From the NCBI RefSeq assembly GCF_036898095.1, contig NC_090729.1, positions 63,197,758-63,261,757 of the forward strand: 64,000 nucleotides of DNA, read 5' to 3'. This DNA is from Palaemon carinicauda. Taxonomy: Eukaryota; Arthropoda; Malacostraca; Decapoda; Palaemonidae. Positions 51,301 to 64,000 of this stretch are shown here, in pieces (positions within the stretch are counted from its first letter, which is position 1; each line of letters begins with the position of its first letter). Made by a program: the position numbers and the translations under genes. The notes below the pieces were generated by a model. That model did not search any database and was not told the origin of the DNA. It was given only the letters and a program-made list of their open reading frames with translations.

Positions 51301-53482
51301 GACAATTATCATATTGATACATGTACACAGATGAAAACTTGGTTTTATACTTTTCAAGTGGCTTTGCTGGACTGTACAGTCAATTTGGGGCATACCAGAG
51401 GTGGTGTCGCACAACTTCCACGCGGGCCCAGTTTCATGAAAAGACCCTTGAAATGGCTGGCCTTCTTGACGATCCTGACTGCCCAAGGGCTGGGAGGCAT
51501 CGCGAGCTTGAGAAGGCAGAGATAAATAAGAGTGAGAAAGCTGTTCAAAGAGTCATCACTGCTGTCAGAATCTTCACGAATCCATTCACAATCCCAGATA
51601 AGGACAGGCTCTACTCCTTAGCCTCTGGTTCTCCTACATCCAAGGATGTTGAGAGGGATGTGCTGGAAGCTGACGCTGTAGGAAAAGCTGCAAAGGCTGA
51701 CTTTATTACACGTTTGCAGAGCGGCCACCAAGGAAGCTTCTTCGACCCGATCAAAAGGAAGAAACTCAAGACCATGGAGGCATGCAACAAGAAGATCAAG
51801 CTCACATCATCGCAAGGAAAGGTAAGTTTATATTTCATTGAGCAAGTTATGTATTGTTAAGGGACTTTTGTACAATCTGTATTACAATATAAAATTATAA
51901 TATATATTGTTATTTCAGGTCATATAGTATCAGGAGCAAAGCAATGTTGCATTCCTTCTCCTTGTGAAGTCTCAGTGCCTAGATGAACCAATTGACTTGG
52001 ATGAACTCATGAAGTACAGCCTGATGCCAGTGCCTCCAAGTATTGGAACATCAGATGGATTTTTTGCGAAGACCAACAAAGCCACCATTCTGCACTACCT
52101 GATGGAAGAGTTCAACCAAGATGAGCTGCCTTATCCAAAGGATGCCCTATTCATCCAGGATGGAATGGCACTTCTCCATGTCCTTTCTAACTTGCCCCCG
52201 ACCTGTGGGGAGATCTGCCTTCAGATACTTGACCAGATGATTGCCAAAAAACATTACTTGTTCTCAACTGACAGCTATTTTCCGGGATCCATCAAAGCTC
52301 AGGAAAGACTTCGACGTGGCAGCTCAGAGAGGATCATTCTTGCCGGACCAGCAACAAGAAAGCCATACGACTTCAAGGTGTTCCTTGCAAATGACGACAA
52401 CAAGAAGCAGCTCTGTCAACTCATGCTGCAGGTATGGAGTGGCCAACAGGCGGCATCTAGACTGGAGATAACCGAGATGGCAGTACTGATTGTCGAGGGG
52501 AGAGCTCATCAGTTCGTTTCCAAAGAAGGCAAGGTATGTGAAATTGCACCTTTATTTTTAGGATGACTACATTCATTTACATGTTAATCCAAAATATGCT
52601 CAATGACCTTTTTTGTTTCAGGTCGAGGTGCTTGAGATGCCCACTATATACAGTAACCAGGAAGAGACAGATACGAGAGTGGTGTTGTACCTACATCATG
52701 CTGCTGCTCTTGGTTACAAGAATGCTGTGGTTAGAACCCCTGACACGGATATCTTCGTGATTCTACTCTACCATGCCCATGCTATCAAACTGACTGTGTA
52801 CCTTGATACAGGATCAGGAAAGCAACGTCAGATCATCAATGTATCTGAGCTTGCACAATCATTAGGGGAGGACTACTGTGCTACCCTTCTTGGCTTCTAT
52901 GTCTTCACTGGGGAGGATTGTACCAGTGCTTTCAAAGGAAAAGGGAAGGTCGGTCCACTAAAAAAGCTTGAGAAGAACCCGAGATTCCACAAGGTGTTCA
53001 GAGAACTTGGGAATGACTGGAGCATAAATGGCCTAATGTTGAACCAGTTAGAACAATTCACTTGCTTGATGTACAGCCAAAGTCGTGATTTGTCTGTGGA
53101 TGCCGTCCGATCTAAGATGCTTCGAAAGATGGTAGGAGAAAATGAAAAATTAACATTGAAATCTAAGGTGGACTTTGCTCGCCTCCCTCCATGTCTTTCA
53201 GCATTGAAGCCCCATGTCCAGCGTGTGAGCCACCGGGTTTGTTTGTACAAACGAGCTAACGAACCCATTTGTGAAAAGCCAAACCCCTACGACGAGGGCC
53301 AGGGATGGATAAAGACAGAAGAAGGCATGCTGGAACCATTGTGGTCATGTGGTCCAGTACTACCTACCTCACTAGTTGATCTCCTTGAAACTATTGATGA
53401 TCAGGAGGAAGCAGAAGATAATTGCGAAGACGAAGAAACAGATTCATTTGACTTCGACAGCGATGAAAGCGATGACGATTGA
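48339..53482 (+). CDS. Academ-like transposase-nuclease, five exons, ~1,580 aa
   Basis: Exons by GT-AG reading: 48339-50950, 51099-51271, 51331-51821, 51928-52533, 52622-53482. They total 4,743 nt, divisible by three, without internal stops. The start ATG has CGCCATC before it. Two zinc-type motifs: C28/H31 with H97/C100 (GYHRQCYQRF), and C142/C145 with H205/C208. Probable RNase H-fold residues: D500 (WDNLNKTT), D669 (TFDLG), H698 (GPFHTSMNF), E723 (LEAQ); this assignment is inferred. XPG/FEN1-like nuclease: D1170 in IQDG, D1207 in STDSYFPGSIK, EETDTR at 1308-1313, TPDTD with D1335 and D1337, and D1393 in TGEDC before GKGK. The C-terminus is a very acidic tail. The third intron acceptor must be ATAG at 51927; the earlier TTTCAG would leave an in-frame TAG. 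The second intron is only 59 nt and is the least certain. Confidence 0.82.
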
Positions 53483-53621
53483 AGCTTGTGATGACAGGGA
53501 ACATTTAGATGATTTCCAGAAGCATCTATATCTTCATTTTTTTTTTCTTCTTAATCTGCAAATGACACTTGTGATGAAAAAACGACTGGTCTTATGATGT
53601 TCTTTCACCCTTAAAATACGA

Positions 53622-54004
53622 GTACAGGCAACACGTTCTTCACGATTGCTATAACATTTGCAAAGATATGGTAAAAATAGGTTTTTCAGTAATGGCGGCA
53701 CTAATTTGCATATCTTACATGTCAGGAACACATGTGGTCACTATGAGACTGGTCTTATATTGATGCTAGACCCTCAAAACCTGGGTCTAGACACCTTATT
53801 TTTGCAGTTATCTGTTGTATTGGCGGAGTTATAGCGATTTTAGTATTTTCATGTAATGGCGGCTTAATTTGCATAAAAAAGGCACGTGGGACAATATTTC
53901 AAATTTTTAACATAGCAAACCGTTTTCTACACATTTTTCCCCATAGGAAGACACCAATTAGAAATTGATTTCCGGGGGGTGCACGCAGACCCCCTCTACC
54001 AACT
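53622..54004 (-). repeat. Right terminal inverted repeat
   Basis: Inverted partner of 47472-47855, beginning about 140 bp after the transposase stop codon. Same outer end and same paired ATGCAAAT sub-blocks. Confidence 0.92.
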
Positions 54005-54589
54005 GTACTAATTAAGATAAATCAAGATTGAAGATTGAACCAGTGAGATAGTATATAGTTAAGTTAATAAAAAAAAAATTAGATAATACTGGATTCCTCA
54101 TTGCTTTAATTGCTCTACAATTCTGAACTATTCTAAATATTTTTTGATGACAAAAAAAAAAAAGTTAAAAGTGATCATCCAATTACAAAATCTTTGAAAA
54201 AAAAACTTTTTGTTTGAATTTTAAAGAAAAAAATTTGGATTCTAATAGTTTTGAATTTTTTTTTTATTCGTTTTTAGCATAAATGGTTACAAATGATCAA
54301 TATAATGTTCATACTTTCATCAGATCCGTTATTTAATGGATGAAAGTATGCAAATTGTTTAATATTTAACTTTTTAAAAATTCTGAAAGGGGTGAGTGAC
54401 AACACAGCCCTTGAAATTTTTCATCATTCTCTGAGATTCCTCTGCATTGAACCATAATTACTTTGCATGGCAGTAAATGCAAACTCATAACCCATCTTAA
54501 AAGAAATAAATCTTATCCTTCAACGACTTATATTTTGAGATGTGGTATGATTGTAGAGTATTACACAAAATGTCCAATGATTATATGAT
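54005..54589. other. Unassigned AT-rich stretch
   Basis: Between the Academ-like element and the minisatellite; several A and T runs, no gene seen. Confidence 0.4.
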
Positions 54590-56228
54590 GGAGCATATTT
54601 TAGCCTTCTGGTTGCGTCTTAAACGTTATAGATGCAGTATGAGTAAAGATCTGGCTGTAGTTATAGTCTTCCTGAATCATTCTAAATGTTTTAGATGCAT
54701 TCTGAGCAAAGATATGGCAGAAATTATAGTCTTTGGGAAGAACTATAAATGTTATAAATGTATTCTGAGCTATGATCTGTCTGTAATTTTAGTGCTCTTA
54801 AAGCGTTTAAACATTATAGATGTATTCTGAGCAATGATCTCGTAATTTTAGTGTTCAGGAAGCGTTTCAGACGTTATAGATGTATTCTTAGTAATGATAT
54901 GGCGGTCATTTTAGTCTTCTGGAAGTTTTTTTAAATGTATTGAAAGCATCCTGGGCAAAGATCTGTCAGTAATTTTAATTTTCTGGAAGTGTTTTAAATA
55001 TCTTAAATGCATTCTGTGTGATAGGATGCCATTAATTTTAGTCTTCCGGAAGCGTTTTAAACGTATTAGATACATTCGGAGCTATGATTTAGCTGTAATA
55101 CTAGTCTTCTGGAAGCTTTTTAAACATTATACCTGTATTCTGAGCAATGACCTGTCTGTAGTTTTATTCTTCTGGAAGCGTTTTAAACGTTATATGTGCA
55201 TAATGAGAAATGATCTAGCTGTAATTTTAGTCTTCTGGAAGCGTGTTAAAAATAGATGCATTCTGAGCAATAATATGTCTGTAATACTAGTCTTCTGGAA
55301 GCGTTTTCAACGTTATAGATGCATTCTGAGCAATGATCTTGATGTAATTTTGGTCCTTTGAAAGCATTTTAAACGTAGATGCATTCTGTACTATGATGTG
55401 GCTGTAATTTTCATGTTCCGGAAGCGTAATAAACGTTATAGATGCATTCTAAGCAAAGGTATGGCAGTTATTTGTCTTCTGGAAGAGTTTTAAATGGAAT
55501 AGATGTATTCCGAGCAAAGATCTGGCTGTGATTTTAGTCTTCTGTAAGCATTCTAAAAATTTTAGATGCATTTTGAAAAAAATGATGTAGCTGAAATTAT
55601 AATCTTATGGAAGCGTTTTGAATGTTATAGATCCATTCTGAGCAGAGATCTGGCTGTAATTTTAGTCTTCCTAAAGCGTTTTCAACATTACAGATGTATT
55701 CAAGGCAATGATATGGCCACAGTTTCCGTCTTCTGGAAGCATTTTAAACGTTATAGTTGCGTTTTGAGCAATAATCTAGATGTAATTTTAGTGTCCAGGA
55801 AGCGTTTTATTTATTAGATGCATTCTGAGCAATGATTTGGCTGTAATTTTGGTTTCTCGAAAGCGGTTTAAACGTTTACCTGTATTCTGACTAATGATCT
55901 GATAGTAATTATAACCTTCTGGAAGCGTTTCAAAGGTAATAGATATTGTTGTAATTTTAGTTTTCTTGAAGTGTTTTGATTGTATTAGATGCAGTCCAAA
56001 CAATGATCGGGCAGTAATTTGAGTCTTGTGGATGCGTTTTGAACGTTACAGATGCTGTCTGTAAAAAGATCTAGAAGTAGTTTTAGTCTTCTGTAAGCGT
56101 TACAAAACGTTATGGATGCTGTCTGAGCAAAGATCTGTCAATAATTTTATTCTTCTGGGAGCATTTTAAACATTATAAATACGGTCTTAGTAATGGTGTG
56201 GCTCTAAGTGTAGTCTTCTATAAGCGTT
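54590..56228 (+). repeat. 63-bp minisatellite, first block (~26 units)
   Basis: Unit close to GATGCATTCTGAGCAATGAT, CTGGCTGTAATTTTAGTCTT, CTGGAAGCGTTTTAAACGTT plus ATA. Units vary by substitutions and small indels. 63 bp is 21 codons, so long plus-strand frames with a repeated ILSNDLAVILVFWKRFKR-like peptide appear, but stops occur in many units. The array is interrupted at a TTAA in the unit by copy E and resumes at 59416. Confidence 0.9.
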
Positions 56229-59200
56229 TTAACCCTGGATAGGTACGGTCCTTGGACACCCCTTTAAGGGTATACTCGGACGCGAACGACCCCGACGCCA
56301 AAAAAAATTCTTGAAAAATCAGTTTTTGCAGTAACCTCCTTTTTTCTTTTGCCAAAAAAAACTTCAATGAATGCTTAAAACAACTGTAAAGATAAATACT
56401 ACTCATCTGCAGAAAAACTATTTATTATAAATATTTTAAAAAAATAAGCAGAAAAAAAAAGACCTGACATAAAAATTCATAAAAAAAAAGTTTATACATA
56501 TATACACAAATCCTTTTAGGAATTGATTCTTGAATGTTTAGGACACATCTTGATGTATTTTGGATGAAGTCAGACCCATGGAGGTGAAGATCTGAAATGA
56601 GATAAAAAGGGTAACTTTTTTTGGCCAAAAAAATTTGTCCAAATTTCATGAATTTTTTTGGGTACCCAAATGAAATAGGAAGTGGCTAATTTTTTTAGGG
56701 AATAAACATATGTTATCCTAAAATAGAAATATGTAAAAAAATCTTCATTATTTTGTAAATTACATTTATATCAGGGGCCATATCTAAAGGTAATTTTTTG
56801 AGTACTTAGAAATTTCGTAAAAAAATACATATATTTAATATATAATATGATATTTATGCAGGTAAAAATATACCAAAATATCACAAATTCTATAGGGAAC
56901 AAGAATATATATAGATAGGGCAGCTTACGCTTCGGATATGTCCACAAAATGGCCGCCAACCACACTGACTCAGACTCCCTAATCTGCCACTTGAAATGTA
57001 GGAAGGGTATGTCAATTTCAAGGTGTTATTTACTAATCTAATTATTATTGGATATGCATAAAACTTGTATGGTGGGTTGCTGGATAATTGTCGATTATTT
57101 TACGACTATAAAATTAAAATTCTGACCCAAAAAAATTTTTTTGAAGGGAAATAAAATCGAAAAAAAAAATGTAAAACAATATTTTAGCTAAAAAAACTTG
57201 ATGATATTCAATCAAAAAAAAAGTAAACAAAATTTTCCGACAAATAAACATCTAGAGGAATCATTACTCTGTGATAGTTCCTTAGTACGTAGTAATTTTG
57301 AAAGAATTGGGAAAAAACGAAAAATTGGCAATCACCGGAAAATCGAACACATACCTATATATACGCCATATCTGGCTAAAAAAAAGATAGGCATGGGTAG
57401 TCAGATCATCTAGAAACACTTTCCAACACTATGAAAATATAAGTTTTGCGACACTACTTGCCAATTCCTTACGGTAACATGACTAAGCAAAAAAATGCAA
57501 AACAAATAAAAAGGGGCACTCGCGGAAAAATGGCTAACATTCTAATATACGGCATTTCAGAAAAAAAAAATTCAGCCATGTGCTAGGCAAACCATCAAGG
57601 CACATTTTCCGACAAATAAACATCTAAATGAATAATTACTCTGTGATAGTTCCTTAGTACGTAGTAATTTTGAAAGAAATGGGAAAAAACGAAAAAATGG
57701 CAATCACAGGAAAATCGAACACATACCTATATATACGCCATATCTGGCTAAAAAAAGAAGATAGGCATGGGTAGCCAGATCATCTAGAAACACTTTCCAA
57801 CACTATAAAATTATAAGTTTTGCGACACTACTTGCCAATTCCTTACGGTAACATGACTAAGCAAAAAAATGCAAAACAAATAAAAAGGGGCACTCGTGGA
57901 AAAATGGCCATTCTAATATACGGCATTTCAGAAAAAAAAAATTTCAGCCACGTGCTAGGCAAACCATCAAGGCATATTTTCCGACAAATAAACATATAAA
58001 TGAAATATTACTCTGTGATAGTTCCTTAGTACGTAGTAATTTTGAAAGAAATGGGAAAAAACGAAAAAATGGCAATCACAGGAAAATCGAACACATACTT
58101 ATATATACGCCATATCTGGCTAAACAAAAAAATACGCATGGGTAGCCAGATCATCTAGAAACACTTTCCAACACTATAAAAATATAAGTTTTGCGACACT
58201 ACTTGCCAATTCCTTACGGTAACATGACTAAGCAAAAAAATGCAAAACAAATAAAAAGGGGCACTCGCGGAAAAATGCCCAACATTCTAATATACGGCAT
58301 CTCAGATAAAAAAAAAGACATGCACGTGTTAGCCCAACCATCAAGGCACACTTTCTAACACATAAACATGAAAAAAAAATCAATCCTATACGGCAATTCC
58401 TTACTACGTAGTAAATTTTTACAAATATTGAAAAAAAAACAGAAATTGGCAACCGCAGTTAAATACCCAATATACCAATAACTACGTCGTATCTGACAAA
58501 AACAAAATCACGCATGGGTAGCCAGATCATCTAGACACACTTTCCAACATTAAAAAAGCAAAAGTTTTACGACACTATTTCGCAATATCTTACGGAAAAA
58601 TGACTTGGCAAAAAAATGAAAAAAAATGAAAAAGGGACACTCGCGGTAAAATGCCCGACATTCTAATATACGACATCTCAGATAAAAAAAAAGACATGCA
58701 CGTGTTAGCCCAACCATCAAGGCACACTTTCTAACACATAAACATGAAAAAAAAAATGAATAATATACGGCAATTCCTTACTACGTAGTAATTTTTACAA
58801 ATATTGAAAAAAAACAGAAATTGGTAACCGCAGTTAAATACCCAATATACCAATAACTACGTCGTATCTGACAAAAACAAAGTCATGCATGGGTAGCCAG
58901 ATCATCTAGACACACTTTCAAACACTAAACAAGCAAAAGTTTTACGACACTATTTGGCAATATCTTACGGAAAAATGACTTGGCAAAAAAATGAAAAAAA
59001 ATGAAAAAGGGGCACTCGCGGTAAAATGGTCCTCGTGGTGATGAACGACCTTTTAACTAAAAAAAAAAACATGCACATGGTAGCCAAACAATCCACCAAG
59101 ACTTTCCACAACTGATAACCTATACAAGTTGCACCATTCTACGACAATTTCATAATACGTAATAACTTTGATAATTATGCAAACTACCTTAGAAGGGTAA

Positions 59201-59415
59201 ACTCGGACGCGAACGACCCCGACGCGTCTCAGAAATCGGGGAAGGAGTACAGCTACAGCAATGCACATCTGGACACTACTAGAGCGTGTAGGGGAGACAC
59301 CTCCTGCAGGTCGATCACCCACAAATTCAGTCACGGGGGTGAGTCACGTGAGAAATACCTGTTTTTTTTTGACGCTCGGGGTCGCGAACGACCCACCGTA
59401 CCTATCCAGGGTTAA
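56229..59415 (-). mobile_element. TTAA repeat element, copy E
   Basis: TTAA at 56229-56232 and 59412-59415 flank a 3,179-bp element in the same orientation as copy A. It has five units and standard ends. The flanks are minisatellite on both sides: AAGCGTTTTAA on the left and TTAATCCTTACAGATGC on the right. Rejoined at one TTAA these fit the unit AAGCGTTTTAAACGTTATAGATGC with a few changes, showing a clean TTAA insertion. Confidence 0.88.
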
Positions 59416-59670
59416 TCCTTACAGATGCATTCTGAGAAATAATCAGGCACCAAGTTTAGTTTTCTGAAAGTATTTTGAACGTTATATATGCAGTCTGAGC
59501 AAAGATCTTTCAGGAATTTTAGTCTTGTAGAAGCATTTTAAACGTTATTGATGCATACTGAACAAAGATCTGTCGGGAATTATAGTCATTTGGAAGCGTT
59601 TTGAACATTATAGATGCATTTTGAGAAATGATCTGGCTGCAATTTTAGTTATCTCGAAGTGTTTTATATG
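59416..59670 (+). repeat. 63-bp minisatellite, second block
   Basis: About four units of the same array (GATGCATTCTGAG, TTTTAGTC, GTTTTAAACGTTAT). The last unit ends GTTTTATATGTTATATATAT and passes straight into the (AT)n array. Confidence 0.88.
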
Positions 59671-61064
<1,394 letters not shown>

Positions 61065-61250
61065 ATGCAAAGATCCATTGAAAATTTCAGTCATCTAAAA
61101 GGATTTTAACATTATAGATGCCTTCTGGCTAATTATCTAATTCTAATTTTAGTTTCCTGGTAGAATTTTAAACATTATATACTCAGTCTGAGTAAAATAT
61201 ATGGCAGTAATTTTAGTCTTTAGGAAGTATTTAAAACGTTATAGAATCAA
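61065..61250 (+). repeat. 63-bp minisatellite, last block
   Basis: About three degenerate units (ATTATAGATGCCTTCTGGCT, AATTTTAGT, GGTAGAATTTTAAACATTATA, AGTCTTTAGGAAG). The array ends near 61250. Confidence 0.75.
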
Positions 61251-61424
61251 GTGGCTCTTCATGATTAATCTCAACAAAAAGGGAGAATCCCTCGAGTCTC
61301 CATGAATGTTTCTCTCATTTTCAGAACCGAGGTACTTTTATATGATTTCTCTAAAAGAAGAGAGGATCCCTCTAGTCCATGTGAATGCATATATCATTTT
61401 TTACAATCAAGGTACACAAACACA

Positions 61425-61428
61425 CTCT

Positions 61429-61499
<71 letters not shown>
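61425..61499. repeat. (CT)n microsatellite
   Basis: CT array with one early TT interruption. Confidence 0.97.

Positions 61500-64000
<2,501 letters not shown>

Larger units (their letters stand above)
47472..54004 (+). mobile_element. Academ-like DNA transposon with XPG-type nuclease, apparently intact
   Basis: A 6,533-bp unit bounded by ~384-bp inverted repeats (47472-47855 and 53622-54004) whose outer end is AGTTGGTAGAGGGGGTCTGC. By eye the two arms differ at about eight positions, so insertion was recent. Inside is a single five-exon gene on the plus strand. A transposase joined to an XPG/FEN1-like nuclease plus Cys/His fingers is the combination described for the Academ superfamily (established knowledge; assignment here is by recall, not search). 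No convincing target duplication is visible: the left flank is TTTAGTCT and the right flank GTACTAAT. Confidence 0.8.

Noticed and set aside
51922..51927. In-frame TAG at the start of transposase exon 4
   Set aside because: It appears only if the TTTCAG acceptor at 51918 is used; the next AG (ATAG ending at 51927) removes it and keeps the frame.
47472..54004. Transposase gene as a domesticated host gene
   Set aside because: Nearly identical long inverted repeats sit directly around it, so it is more simply a young transposon.
55026..55361. 111-codon frame with repeated 21-residue peptide as a real gene
   Set aside because: Stops in neighbouring units and no start or splice context; treated as minisatellite.

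Overview
The window looks like intergenic, transposon-saturated DNA from a eukaryote, most likely a decapod crustacean (inference). The grounds are DIRS1-type tyrosine-recombinase retrotransposons of the kind known to be widespread in Decapoda, very long (AT)n and (CT)n arrays, small GT-AG introns, and a mix of Gypsy, Copia, LINE, hAT and TTAA-type DNA elements. I found no ordinary host gene, no rRNA or tRNA gene and no CRISPR array. The only long, apparently intact gene belongs to a transposon.

Layout. 1-3.47 kb is the 5' part of a DIRS-like element on the minus strand (gag-like pseudogene, leader, terminal repeat), cut by the window edge. 3.5-6.6 kb holds (AT)n, a dispersed repeat and a GC-rich hairpin minisatellite. 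6.7-8.6 kb is a decayed I/Jockey-like LINE. 10.4-21.9 kb is a nested stack: a plus-strand Copia relic is split by a minus-strand Gypsy element, and two copies (A, B) of a 3-kb TTAA-flanked repeat element lie in it. 22.6-23.1 kb is a LINE tail split by a 295-bp hAT-type MITE with an 8-bp target duplication. 23.9-35.9 kb is a full-length but dead DIRS-like element with inverted terminal repeats, an internal complementary region, gag, RT/RNase H and tyrosine recombinase, and with TTAA-element copy C in its leader. 38.5-41.6 kb is TTAA-element copy D. 42.2-43.7 kb has a Gypsy pol 3' end beside an LTR and primer-binding site of a different family. 44.6-46.7 kb is a minus-strand LINE RT relic.

47.47-54.00 kb is the most notable feature: a 6.5-kb DNA transposon with ~384-bp terminal inverted repeats that are nearly identical by eye. 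It carries a five-exon gene whose splice junctions give one uninterrupted frame of about 1,580 codons. The protein has two C..C/H..C zinc-binding motifs, a probable RNase H-fold transposase core and a C-terminal XPG/FEN1-like nuclease, which fits the Academ superfamily.

54.6-61.25 kb is a 63-bp minisatellite interrupted by TTAA-element copy E and by a 1.39-kb (AT)n tract. The last 2.7 kb is mostly unassigned apart from (CT)n and (AT)n.

The five TTAA elements share the end CCCTGGATAGGTACG next to TTAA, subterminal GGGTCG/CGACC palindromes, and a body of ~370-bp tandem units each built of two related ~185-bp halves. They look like a non-autonomous, piggyBac-type family carrying its own satellite DNA.
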